Origin: Parcubacteria group bacterium CG10_big_fil_rev_8_21_14_0_10_38_31
Lineage (GTDB): Bacteria; Patescibacteriota; Minisyncoccia; GCA-002772825
Assembly (NCBI GenBank): GCA_002772825.1
Contig: PFDM01000024.1
Span: 1 to 7,709 of the forward strand
Length of the DNA stretch: 7,709 nt
Direction of reading: 5' to 3'
Part shown: in pieces, positions 1 to 6,384 of the stretch
Layout: each line of letters opens with the position of its first letter
Position numbering within the stretch: position 1 is the stretch's first letter
Notes under the pieces: generated by a model
Told to the model about the DNA's origin: nothing
The model's database searches: none
Seen by the model: the letters and a program-made list of their open reading frames with translations, nothing else
Program-made: the position numbers and the translations under genes

Positions 1-51
1 CGGTGCTTCACATTTTATACAGATGCTATTTAGGCGTTATCTTTATTTACA

Positions 52-747
52 CTATTTAGATTGACCTTTTCTCCACTCTTCTATCTTTTTATGGTCACCG
101 GATAAAAGCACTTTTGGCACTTTATAATTCTTATCTTTGTATCTCACTGTCTCCGGACGAGTGTATGCCGGTATCCCGAGCCCCCTCTCATCTTCAAGAG
201 ATTCTTCACTCCCCAATACCCCTTTGACCTGCCGAGATATAGAATCAATAAGCACCATCGCCGGCAACTCGCCACCCATCAGGACATAGGGGCCGATAGA
301 AACTTCTTCCGCTTTAAATATCTTTTTTACCCGAGCATCAATCCCCTCATAACGCCCGGCTATTAGGATGATGTCTTTATACTTTTTCGCAAAGCTACGC
401 GAAGAAGCGCTATCAAACTGTTTGCCAACCGGAGAAAATAAAATAATTTTTGTCTTATTTTTGATTTTTGATTTTTGATTTTTGATTTTCAAAATAGACG
501 CGACAGCCTTAATCAATGGTTCTGCTTGCATTACCATACCAGGTCCACCACCATAAGGCTTAGCGTCCACCCGCCCGAACGACTGCTCGGTCGGGCGAGC
601 TTTCTTATGCTTATCTTTACTAAATTTTCTTAGGTCATAAATCTTTACTTTGATCAGCTTATTCTTCTGAGCGCGCTTTAATATAGACTCACTAAGATAC
701 GAATCTAGAATATGCGGGAAAATTGTAATTATATGAAAAGTTATCAT
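52..747 (-). CDS. trmD: tRNA (guanine-N1-)-methyltransferase TrmD
   Basis: TrmD is the SAM-dependent SPOUT (trefoil-knot) enzyme that makes m1G37 next to the anticodon of tRNAs reading CNN and some other codons, which prevents +1 frameshifting. The 231-residue product shows the family signatures: PYGGGPGMVM (64-73), SPVG (105-108), GRYEGIDARV (131-140) and IGPYVLMGGELPAM (151-164). R172 in SISR and D187 in LEDE align with the catalytic Arg154 and Asp169 of the E. coli enzyme. The C-terminus ends soon after the EEWRKGQS segment, so it is shorter than the roughly 255-residue E. coli protein. Two insertions are visible: residues 51-59, encoded by a G+C-rich palindrome, and a Lys/Asn-rich stretch (about 87-100) encoded by a 7-bp tandem repeat. 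The start codon lies 7 nt from an extended -10 box and has no clear Shine-Dalgarno site. It is the last gene of an rpsP-khpA-trmD cluster. Confidence 0.97.
   Translation of the reverse strand: MITFHIITIFPHILDSYLSESILKRAQKNKLIKVKIYDLRKFSKDKHKKARPTEQSFGRVDAKPYGGGPGMVMQAEPLIKAVASILKIKNQKSKIKNKTKIILFSPVGKQFDSASSRSFAKKYKDIILIAGRYEGIDARVKKIFKAEEVSIGPYVLMGGELPAMVLIDSISRQVKGVLGSEESLEDERGLGIPAYTRPETVRYKDKNYKVPKVLLSGDHKKIEEWRKGQSK
457..491. repeat. 7-bp tandem repeat (ATTTTTG) inside trmD
   Basis: Four exact copies of ATTTTTG (457-484) are followed by a decayed fifth (ATTTTCA). Because 7 is not a multiple of 3, the unit is read in all three frames. It gives the Lys/Ile/Asn-rich segment around residues 87-100 of TrmD, in a region where the E. 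coli protein has a shorter linker before its SP-G motif. This looks like slippage-generated sequence tolerated in a surface linker. Confidence 0.85.
572..597. repeat. Palindromic insert coding for TrmD residues 51-59
   Basis: This inverted repeat has 11-bp arms (CGCCCGAACGA and TCGGTCGGGCG, one mismatched pair) around the loop CTGC. It is much richer in G+C than the surrounding gene. Read in frame on the minus strand it encodes RPTEQSFGR. This segment has no counterpart in E. coli TrmD, where the DRHRTVDDRPYGGGPG stretch is continuous. It resembles an in-frame palindromic element insertion; the mechanism is inferred. Confidence 0.75.
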
Positions 748-754
748 TGATATT

Positions 755-763
755 ATCTTAACA
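755..763 (-). promoter_or_regulatory. Extended -10 promoter, trmD
   Basis: Read on the minus strand this is TGTTAAGAT, a TGn extended -10 followed by TAAGAT, ending 7 nt before the trmD ATG. No good -35 is visible, because the expected position falls in the adjacent palindrome; an extended -10 can work without one. Transcription would begin at or next to the start codon, suggesting a leaderless mRNA. Confidence 0.4.
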
Positions 764-765
764 TA

Positions 766-801
766 ACAAAAATCGTCCGCCAGCTGGCGGACGATTTTTG
801 T
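766..801. repeat. Perfect 36-nt palindrome between khpA and trmD, possible terminator
   Basis: Two 18-nt arms pair without mismatch around the centre AGCT. The core is TCCGCCAGCTGGCGGA (776-791) and the outer parts are A/T runs. On either strand the hairpin ends in a run of five T, although these T are part of the stem. It may terminate khpA transcripts, which would fit a separate trmD promoter just beyond it. The same core recurs after topA, so it is also a member of a dispersed palindrome family. Confidence 0.8.
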
Positions 802-821
802 GTTTAATAGAATTTAAAAGA

Positions 822-1151
822 TTATATCTTCAAATCATCTATAGCCTCGTCAACACTCTTTGAAACCACTCTATCTCCTGACCTCATTTCTGGTCTCATA
901 CTGCCTTCTGGCTCTTCAATCTTAAGATTAACACGCGCGTTGTTCTTCATACCCACGACCCTAAGAAGAGTTCGGATAGCTTTCGCGGTGTTTCCACTTC
1001 TACCGATTATTTTTCCCATATCGGCTGGAGCAGTCTTCAAAGTCATAAGCACGCCCATCTCGTCAACTTTCCTTTCTACCACAACGGCGTCTGGCTCATC
1101 GACAAGCGACTTAACCACGTATTCAAGAAATTCCTGATCTGTATTTGCCAT
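822..1151 (-). CDS. khpA: KH-domain RNA-binding protein KhpA (YlqC family)
   Basis: KhpA is a small single KH-domain RNA-binding protein, known in Gram-positive bacteria to pair with KhpB (Jag/EloR) and act as an RNA chaperone. The 109-residue product carries the KH signature MGKIIGRSGNTAKAIRTLL, with the GxxG loop G50-R-S-G53 between two helices. A beta strand (NARVNLKI, 71-78) follows. Typical KhpA proteins are about 75-85 residues. This one has an extra charged C-terminal tail of about 30 residues (79-109) ending in an acidic helix-like segment (SVDEAIDDLKI). It sits between rpsP and trmD, as is usual for this family in bacteria. Upstream is a sigma70-like promoter with a leader of roughly 64 nt. 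No clear Shine-Dalgarno site precedes the ATG. The gene ends in TAA, 20 nt before the palindrome that precedes trmD. Confidence 0.92.
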   Translation of the reverse strand: MANTDQEFLEYVVKSLVDEPDAVVVERKVDEMGVLMTLKTAPADMGKIIGRSGNTAKAIRTLLRVVGMKNNARVNLKIEEPEGSMRPEMRSGDRVVSKSVDEAIDDLKI

Positions 1152-1221
1152 TTTATTCTGAAATTTTATCTTACTTTATAAATGAGTAGCTATCGACCGG
1201 TCACGCTACCTGTTTAGATAT

Positions 1222-1251
1222 ATAATACACGGCTTGTATATTCAAAGTCAA
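1222..1251 (-). promoter_or_regulatory. Sigma70-type promoter for khpA
   Basis: On the minus strand, -35 TTGACT (1246-1251) and -10 TATTAT (1222-1227) are separated by 18 nt. The predicted start near 1215 gives a leader of about 64 nt before the khpA ATG. The -35 lies inside one arm of the 46-nt palindrome, so the two may interact. Confidence 0.55.
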
Positions 1252-1286
1252 CCCTGTTATTTGTAAATAACAGGGTTGACTTTGAA
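1241..1286. repeat. 46-nt palindrome after rpsP
   Basis: Perfect 22-nt arms (1241-1262 and 1265-1286) are separated only by GT. It starts 7 nt past the rpsP stop codon. In the rpsP transcript it would form a very stable hairpin, but no U run follows, so it is not a classical terminator. It may stabilise the 3' end or partly block readthrough. Each arm contains TTGACTTTGAA pointing outward; the one facing khpA serves as a candidate -35. Confidence 0.85.
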
Positions 1287-1292
1287 TCTCTA

Positions 1293-1751
1293 CTATTCTG
1301 CAGATTTAGATTCCTCCTCTTTAACTTCCGGCGTCATTTCTTCTACAACCTCTTCTGCAACTTCTTCCACAACGGGTGCCTCCTCTTTAGCCTCAATAAC
1401 TTCAACAGCCTCAGCTTTAGGTTCTTCTTTCGGAGCAGTCTCTTTTACCACCTCAGGAGTAGCCAACTCTTTCTCAGCAACCTTTATAGTTGGACGAACA
1501 TCCCTCTTTTTCCCATCAACTATCTTTAGATTAACAAGCAAATTATACACTGTATCTGAAGCCTGGGCGCCCTTAGACATCCATTCTTTTATTCTATCGG
1601 CATTTAATTTTATATCATTATTACGGCGAGGATCATAAGTGCCAAGAATCTCCTTCTCTCCTTTACTAGCCGCCTTTCTTGAGTCAGTAAGAACAACCCT
1701 ATAACTCGGGTCATGTTTCCTTCCGACTCGTTTTAACCTTATTTTAAGCAT
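1293..1751 (-). CDS. rpsP: 30S ribosomal protein S16 with acidic C-terminal tail
   Basis: S16 is an early 16S rRNA-binding protein of the small subunit. Residues 1-82 match the family: MLKIRLKRVGRKHDPSYRVVL, then DSR at 23-25, a GTYDP segment (37-41) and the ADRIKEWMSKGAQASDTV helix region (51-68). E. coli S16 is 82 residues. This one is 152, with a tail from about residue 93 made almost entirely of Glu, Val, Ala, Pro and Lys (EEVAEEVVEE-type runs) and no evident fold. The ATG lies 6 nt from the -10 box of a good promoter, so the mRNA may be leaderless, and there is no convincing Shine-Dalgarno site. It heads the rpsP-khpA-trmD cluster, lies downstream of serS on the same strand, and is followed by a large hairpin. 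Confidence 0.97.
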   Translation of the reverse strand: MLKIRLKRVGRKHDPSYRVVLTDSRKAASKGEKEILGTYDPRRNNDIKLNADRIKEWMSKGAQASDTVYNLLVNLKIVDGKKRDVRPTIKVAEKELATPEVVKETAPKEEPKAEAVEVIEAKEEAPVVEEVAEEVVEEMTPEVKEEESKSAE

Positions 1752-1757
1752 TGAAAC

Positions 1758-1786
1758 ATCTTACCAAAAAAGCTTTTTTTGGTCAA
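1758..1786 (-). promoter_or_regulatory. Promoter for rpsP, probably leaderless
   Basis: On the minus strand, -35 TTGACC (1781-1786), a 17-nt spacer and -10 TAAGAT (1758-1763) preceded by TGG make a near-consensus extended promoter. Only 6 nt separate the -10 from the rpsP ATG, so the start site would coincide with the A of the start codon. The spacer is the self-complementary A-run/T-run centred on AAGCTT. Confidence 0.6.
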
Positions 1787-1789
1787 TGC

Positions 1790-1870
1790 TTAAACGGCTC
1801 AATCCGCCGTGGCGGATTGAGCCGTTTAATTTTTGGATTGAGCCGTTTAGCTTCTGCGTTGAGCCGTTTA
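1790..1870. repeat. Repeat element A: palindrome plus two half-repeats
   Basis: A perfect palindrome (1790-1829) has arms TAAACGGCTCAATCCGCC and its complement around GT, with core TCCGCCGTGGCGGA. Two further direct copies of one arm follow: GGATTGAGCCGTTTA (1835-1849) and GTTGAGCCGTTTA (1858-1870). The element fills most of the serS-rpsP gap and begins 7 nt after the serS stop codon. A closely related element lies after topA. In the serS transcript the palindrome could form a 3' hairpin. Confidence 0.9.
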
Positions 1871-1877
1871 AAAAAAA

Positions 1878-3140
1878 CTAAGAGATTCTATCTTTCCCTA
1901 TATATTGACGCAAAACTTCAGGGATTAGCACTGAACCATCCGCTTGCTGATAATTCTCAAGAAGAGGCACGAGAAGACGTGGAGTGGCAATAGCTGTATT
2001 GTTTAGTGAATGAGCAAAACGGATTTTACCGTCTTTATCCCTGTAGCGAATATTAAGACGCCGAGTCTGAAAGTCATGAAAGTAAGAAGCTGAGTGTGTC
2101 TCGCGGTATTTACCTTCGCTTGGGATCCAAGCTTCTATGTCATATTTCTTCACTTGACCAAGTCCAAGGTCTCCACCGCAATTTACAACCACTCTATACG
2201 GTATACCAAGGTCCTGCATTATCTTCTCAGAGTTTCTCAATATCTCCTCATGCCAACTTACAGACTCTTCATGATTTGCCTCACAGAGCACTATTTGTTC
2301 TAATTTATAAAACTCATGCACCCTCACAAGCCCCTTCGTGTCTTTGCCATAACTACCGGCCTCTCTCCTATAACAAGGTGATAAAGCGACATAAGTCTTT
2401 GGTAATTCAGAGATGTCTAGAACTTCATCTTTATGATAAGCCATCATTGAGACTTCGCTTGTCCCGGTGAGAAGGAGGTCGTCTTGTGTCTGATACACTT
2501 CGTCTTTGCCTTGAGGCAACCAACCAGTGCCGATAAAACTCTCTTCTCTTGCGAGCGACGGAGCAAAAAACACATCTTCAAATCCGCTTTTCTTCAAAAG
2601 GTCTATAGCAAAATGCCAAAGAGCCATTGTTAAAAGAACGGCATCATTTTTTAAAAAATAACTTCGTGAACCGGAAACTTTCGCCCCACGAACAAAGTCT
2701 GCAAGCTTCAGACTATCTAGAAGTTCTACTTGACTCTTCAGGTCAAATTCAAACTTAGGTATCTCTCCCCACTTGCGTATCTCTTGATTATTTTCATCGC
2801 TATCTCCTTCCGGCACGGAAATGTCCGGAATGTTTGGCACTTGGAGCATAAGAGTCCACCACTCTGACTCAACCTTTTTTAATTTCTCTTCGTCTTTCTG
2901 TAGAGACTCTTTGAGCTCTTTCATTTCTGCAATAACCTTTTCTCTCTCTTCACCGGCAAGCCTTGCTATCTTATCTGAAACTTCGTTTTGCTTAGCCCTA
3001 GCCGTCTCCACGACAGAAATCAGCTCTCGCCTCTTATCGTCAACCTTGATAAGCTCATCCACACTAAAATCAATCCGCTTTTTACGAGCGGCTTCCTTTA
3101 CCAAATCCGGATTTTCCCTTATAAATTTTATATCTAACAT
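1878..3140 (-). CDS. serS: Seryl-tRNA synthetase
   Basis: Class II aminoacyl-tRNA synthetase that charges tRNA-Ser. The 420-residue length is normal for the family. The N-terminus MLDIKFIRENPDLVKEAARKK begins the tRNA-binding domain, whose antiparallel coiled coil covers about residues 27-100 (Lys/Glu-rich heptads). The catalytic core follows: a motif 1 region near 187-196, the serine-site loop TGTSEV (225-230), motif 2 CYRREAGSYGKDTKGL (256-271) with HEFYKLEQ after it, and motif 3 TPRLLVPLLENYQQADG (386-402). The usual SSCSN segment is replaced by THSASYFHDFQTRR (348-361), so the common Cys is Ala here. The start is the only ATG at the family's expected N-terminus. Upstream, a 45-bp gap holds divergent promoters shared with dprA. 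The gene ends in TAG and is followed by repeat element A. Confidence 0.98.
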   Translation of the reverse strand: MLDIKFIRENPDLVKEAARKKRIDFSVDELIKVDDKRRELISVVETARAKQNEVSDKIARLAGEEREKVIAEMKELKESLQKDEEKLKKVESEWWTLMLQVPNIPDISVPEGDSDENNQEIRKWGEIPKFEFDLKSQVELLDSLKLADFVRGAKVSGSRSYFLKNDAVLLTMALWHFAIDLLKKSGFEDVFFAPSLAREESFIGTGWLPQGKDEVYQTQDDLLLTGTSEVSMMAYHKDEVLDISELPKTYVALSPCYRREAGSYGKDTKGLVRVHEFYKLEQIVLCEANHEESVSWHEEILRNSEKIMQDLGIPYRVVVNCGGDLGLGQVKKYDIEAWIPSEGKYRETHSASYFHDFQTRRLNIRYRDKDGKIRFAHSLNNTAIATPRLLVPLLENYQQADGSVLIPEVLRQYIGKDRIS

Positions 3141-3185
3141 AACTAAAGTTTCTTATATAATATCAAAAATGTTAAAATATACAAC
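3141..3185. promoter_or_regulatory. Divergent promoter region serS/dprA
   Basis: This 45-bp A+T-rich gap must drive both genes. On the plus strand TATAAT (3156-3161) and TAAAAT (3173-3178, 7 nt from the dprA ATG) are -10 candidates. On the minus strand TATTAT (3157-3162) with a weak TTGTAT -35, 16 nt upstream, points at serS. The TATAATA block is thus shared by both directions. No Shine-Dalgarno site is evident for either gene. Confidence 0.45.
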
Positions 3186-4055
3186 ATGTCAGACGAAAAA
3201 CTAAAATTACCGAGGAGAATAACCTTTAATGATTTTCCAGCCCTTTTGAAAGAGATTCCCGACCCTCCTAAAGAACTTTATATAGAAGGAGAGTTTCCTA
3301 ATGAAAATTCTATCTTCCTTGGCGTAGTTGGCACAAGAAAATTTTCCACTTATGGCAAACAATCCTGTGAAAAGATAATAGCAGGACTTAGGGGCTATAA
3401 CATTGTCATCGTAAGTGGCCTAGCTATCGGTATAGATGCTATCGCCCACCGAGCCGCCTTGGATGCGGGGCTTAAGACGGTCGCCATCCCAGGCTCTGGC
3501 ATAGACAGAAGTGTCCTCCACCCAAGAAGTAACCATCGATTAGCAGATGAAATAATAAGAAATGGAGGAGCCCTTCTCTCTGAATTTGAGCCAGAGATGC
3601 CAGCCGGCATACACACTTTTCCTATACGAAACAGAATCATCGCCGGACTTTCTCATGCAACCTTAGTGATAGAAGCGCCTCTACGCTCAGGGACATCTAT
3701 CACAGCGCGCTTAGCTCTTGAATACAACAGGGATGTATATGCTGTGCCTGGCTCAATCTTCTCTATAAACTCCATCGGTTCAAACAAGCTCATAAGACAA
3801 GGTGCCACACCTATAACTTCAAGTGATGAGTTAATTGATTCCTTAGGGCTAAACCCGAAAGAGTCAAAGCAAGAAGAGATAAATTTCACTGATAATGAGA
3901 GACAAATACTTGATGCGTTAAGCGAACCGACAGAACGCGACGAACTCTCAAGAAGTGTTAAGCTAACACCAAGAGAACTTAATCCCCTCCTCATGACAAT
4001 GGAGATAAAGGGGCTCATTAAAGAAATGAGTGGAAAGATTTTTAAAAACATATAA
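3186..4055 (+). CDS. dprA: DNA processing protein DprA (Smf)
   Basis: DprA binds incoming single-stranded DNA during transformation and loads RecA. The 289-residue protein has the extended Rossmann-fold signatures: VVGTRKFSTYG (47-57), VSGLAIGIDAIAHRAAL (76-92), IPGSGIDR (101-108), SEFEPEMP (132-139), FPIRNRIIAGLS (145-156), RSGTSITARLALEYNRDVYAVPG (167-189) and the closing NKLIRQGATPI (200-210). The usual Y-P in GSGVDxxYP is replaced by VLHPRSN (110-116). A C-terminal winged-helix-like domain follows (about 236-289, NERQILDALSEPTERDELSR...). The N-terminal SAM domain of many DprA proteins is absent; the protein starts at the LKEIPDPPKELYIEG segment. It precedes topA by 50 nt; dprA-topA adjacency is seen in many bacteria, including Bacillus. 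Its presence suggests natural competence, though no uptake genes are in view. Confidence 0.96.
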   Translation: MSDEKLKLPRRITFNDFPALLKEIPDPPKELYIEGEFPNENSIFLGVVGTRKFSTYGKQSCEKIIAGLRGYNIVIVSGLAIGIDAIAHRAALDAGLKTVAIPGSGIDRSVLHPRSNHRLADEIIRNGGALLSEFEPEMPAGIHTFPIRNRIIAGLSHATLVIEAPLRSGTSITARLALEYNRDVYAVPGSIFSINSIGSNKLIRQGATPITSSDELIDSLGLNPKESKQEEINFTDNERQILDALSEPTERDELSRSVKLTPRELNPLLMTMEIKGLIKEMSGKIFKNI

Positions 4056-4105
4056 ACAAGTTGTTATTTGCAAAAAAAAATTATTTATATTACTACTTAT
4101 AGGTA

Positions 4106-6304
4106 ATGACAAAATTAATTATTGTTGAGTCGCCGACAAAAACAAAAACAATATCCAAATACCTAAAGGGCGATTATATCGTCCGCGCAAGCGTGGGACA
4201 TATCCGAGACTTACCTAAGAGCAATAAGAAAGCTATTGATATCCCTGCCGGATTCGTGCCTCACTACGAAATATCCAAAGGGAAAGAAAAGGTGGTGGCC
4301 GAGATAAAAGAGTTGGCAAAAAAGGCCGATGAAGTGATACTTGCCACCGACCCCGATCGCGAGGGTGAGGCGATATCTTGGCATATCAAAGAGGCCTGCG
4401 GACTGAAAAATCCTAAGCGTATCGTCTTCCACGAGATAACCGAAAATGCTGTTAAAGAAGCGATGAAACACCCCCGAGATATTGACACTGACTTAGTAAA
4501 AGCTCAAGAGGCAAGACGTGTCTTAGACAGACTCGTCGGTTATGACCTCTCCGGACTTATCTGGAAAAAGGTGCGCTATGGTCTCTCTGCAGGGCGTGTA
4601 CAGTCGCCGGCGTTACGGATAATCATGGAGCGTGAGCGTGAGATCCGTGCTTTCGTGCCGGAAAATTATTGGGTTATTAGTGGCGAATTTTCCGCCCAAG
4701 GCGGACCATCCTCGGGCTGGGAAAATACCATAACTTTAACTTGTGACATAGAACCTAGAGAAGAAAAAGAGACGGACCGTATACTAGGAGTCGCAAAAAA
4801 AAACCCATGGAAAGTAATAGATATAAAACAGACTGAGACGAAGAGGTCTCCTCGTGCGCCATTTACTACATCTACCTTACAACAGACGGCTAGCTCCCGG
4901 CTAGGATATTCTCCTTCACGGACAATGATGATTGCCCAAAAACTTTATGAACATGGACTTATAACATATATGAGGACAGACAGCGTCAATGTCAGTAAAG
5001 AAGCTCTACCTCAAATTTACAACGAGATAGAAAAACAATATGGCAAAGAATATCTTTCTCCGAGAGTATACAAATCTAAAAGTAAAAATGCCCAAGAAGC
5101 GCATGAAGCTGTCCGCCCGACAGACTTCAGCCAAAAATCTGCCGGCTTAAACGACGAGCAGAAAAAGTTATACAGACTAATCTGGGAGAGAACGATTTCC
5201 TCGCAGATGTCTGATGCTAAATTACTCAAGACGAAGATATCAGCCAATGTCACAGGAAGAGAGACAATCCCCGACTTCTCTGTAAATGGTAGTATCACTA
5301 TTTTTCCCGGATGGCTTGCAGTAGACACAATGGCTCAAGGTGAAGAAACTCAGCTACCAAAAATCGCTGTAGATGAAAAATTAAAATTATTAAACATAGA
5401 TAGTGAAGCTAAACAGACCGAACCACCAGGAAGATATACCGAGGCTGGCTTGGTAAAAGAACTGGAAAAACGCGGGATAGGCAGACCGTCAACTTACGCT
5501 TCAATCATCAAGACTATCAATGACCGCGGTTATGTGACAAAAGAAGGCAAGACCCTCCACCCGACTGACACTGGAGATGTGGTCAGCACTTTTCTTGAAG
5601 ACAATTTCACTCAATATATAAGCGACTCATTTACGGCAGAAATGGAAGATAAGCTAGACGAAATAGCTGAAGGTAAAAGAGAATACGAGAAAATGCTTTC
5701 ATCTTTCTATGGACCATTTTCCAAAGAGGTAAAAGCAAAAGGAAAGTCCGCTGAGAAAATCACCAACCTCGGTGACGCGGACAAAAATATGAAGTGTCCT
5801 CTTTGCCAAGGATCAATGGTTATCAAACTCGCTAAAACTGGCAAATTCTTGAGTTGCGCGAAATTTCCTGATTGTCTAGGTGCCAGAAAAATGGATGGTT
5901 CGGAAATGGAAGGACCAAAAGAGACCGGAGAAACCTGCCCTGAGTGTGGAGGTAAACTTGTAGAACGTGAAGGACGCTTCGGTAAATTCATCTCTTGTGC
6001 CAATTACCCTAAATGTAAATTTATCAAAACAAGCCCCGAGGAAGAAGCAAAGAAAAAGACCGGCGTTAAGTGTCCTGCCTGTAATCCTCTAGCTAGTGGA
6101 GGTGAGATAGTGGAACGTCGTGGCAGGTTCGGACTATTTTACTCCTGCTCCAATTATCCGGAATGCAAGTTTGCCATTAAAGCAAAGCCTACTGGCAATA
6201 TCTGCAATCTCTGCGGATCGCTTATGATGGAAGGGACCAAAACTATCCCCGACAGATGCAGTGACAAAACCTGCCCAAACCACAGACCGGATAAATTGAA
6301 ATAA
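4106..6304 (+). CDS. topA: DNA topoisomerase I (type IA)
   Basis: TopA relaxes negatively supercoiled DNA through a 5'-phosphotyrosine intermediate. The 732-residue protein opens directly with the TOPRIM domain: E8 in LIIVESPTKTKTI and the metal-binding D82-x-D84-x-E86 in ATDPDREGEAISWH. Other core motifs are YGLSAGRVQSPALR (158-171), APFTTSTLQQ (251-260), and the active-site Tyr288 in GLITYMRTDS (284-293). AHEAVRPTD (332-340) and RYTEAGLVKELEKRGIGRPSTYA (443-465) follow. The C-terminus has three C4 zinc ribbons (C564/567/584/590, C611/614/631/637, C656/659/681/687) and a fourth, diverged one (C700/703/718/723). Residues 196-200 (SAQGG) are encoded by a short palindrome. The ATG gives the correct family N-terminus; AGG lies too close upstream to be a normal Shine-Dalgarno site. 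Repeat element B follows 11 nt after the stop. Confidence 0.98.
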   Translation: MTKLIIVESPTKTKTISKYLKGDYIVRASVGHIRDLPKSNKKAIDIPAGFVPHYEISKGKEKVVAEIKELAKKADEVILATDPDREGEAISWHIKEACGLKNPKRIVFHEITENAVKEAMKHPRDIDTDLVKAQEARRVLDRLVGYDLSGLIWKKVRYGLSAGRVQSPALRIIMEREREIRAFVPENYWVISGEFSAQGGPSSGWENTITLTCDIEPREEKETDRILGVAKKNPWKVIDIKQTETKRSPRAPFTTSTLQQTASSRLGYSPSRTMMIAQKLYEHGLITYMRTDSVNVSKEALPQIYNEIEKQYGKEYLSPRVYKSKSKNAQEAHEAVRPTDFSQKSAGLNDEQKKLYRLIWERTISSQMSDAKLLKTKISANVTGRETIPDFSVNGSITIFPGWLAVDTMAQGEETQLPKIAVDEKLKLLNIDSEAKQTEPPGRYTEAGLVKELEKRGIGRPSTYASIIKTINDRGYVTKEGKTLHPTDTGDVVSTFLEDNFTQYISDSFTAEMEDKLDEIAEGKREYEKMLSSFYGPFSKEVKAKGKSAEKITNLGDADKNMKCPLCQGSMVIKLAKTGKFLSCAKFPDCLGARKMDGSEMEGPKETGETCPECGGKLVEREGRFGKFISCANYPKCKFIKTSPEEEAKKKTGVKCPACNPLASGGEIVERRGRFGLFYSCSNYPECKFAIKAKPTGNICNLCGSLMMEGTKTIPDRCSDKTCPNHRPDKLK
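4691..4705. repeat. Short palindrome in topA coding sequence
   Basis: TCCGCC-CAA-GGCGGA has perfect 6-bp arms aligned to codons 196-200. The arms equal the core arms of the intergenic palindromes at 776-791 and 1803-1816. It lies in a Gly/Ser-rich loop (about 196-206) after the TOPRIM region, where an insertion would be tolerated. With only 6-bp arms, chance is possible. Confidence 0.45.
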
Positions 6305-6315
6305 ACTTTAACATC

Positions 6316-6384
6316 TAAACGGCTCAATCCGTCCGCCAGCTGGCGACGGATTGAGCCGTTTAAGTTTAAGGTTGAGCCGTTTAG
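6316..6384. repeat. Repeat element B: nested palindrome plus half-repeat
   Basis: The palindrome 6316-6362 has 17-nt arms beginning TAAACGGCTCAATCC, as in element A. Its centre differs: CGCCAGCTGGCG with one unpaired C, that is, the core seen between khpA and trmD with one G lost. A direct half-repeat, GGTTGAGCCGTTTAG (6370-6384), follows after a 7-nt linker and runs into GCCTCTG, paralleling GCTTCTG in element A. It begins 11 nt after the topA stop and could form the 3' hairpin of that transcript, but no clean U run follows. Confidence 0.9.

Noticed and set aside
1..51. Possible rplS start after trmD
   Set aside because: The 51 bases show no start with ribosome site and no readable L19 N-terminus.
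1186..1209. Possible regulatory hairpin GTAGC...GCTAC around GACCGGTC in the khpA leader
   Set aside because: Only a 5-bp stem, with an unaligned inner palindrome; too weak to call a riboswitch or operator.
1276..1638. 120-codon plus-strand frame, Ser/Thr-rich
   Set aside because: It is antisense to the rpsP acidic tail; its Ser/Thr runs simply mirror Glu codons, and there is no ribosome site.
1790..1870. Possible CRISPR array
   Set aside because: Only three short repeat copies with 8-nt spacers and one large palindrome; no spacer-length regularity and no cas genes.
1751..1993. 80-codon plus-strand frame through repeat element A
   Set aside because: It is made of the palindrome and half-repeats (LSRL units) plus antisense of serS; no start signal.
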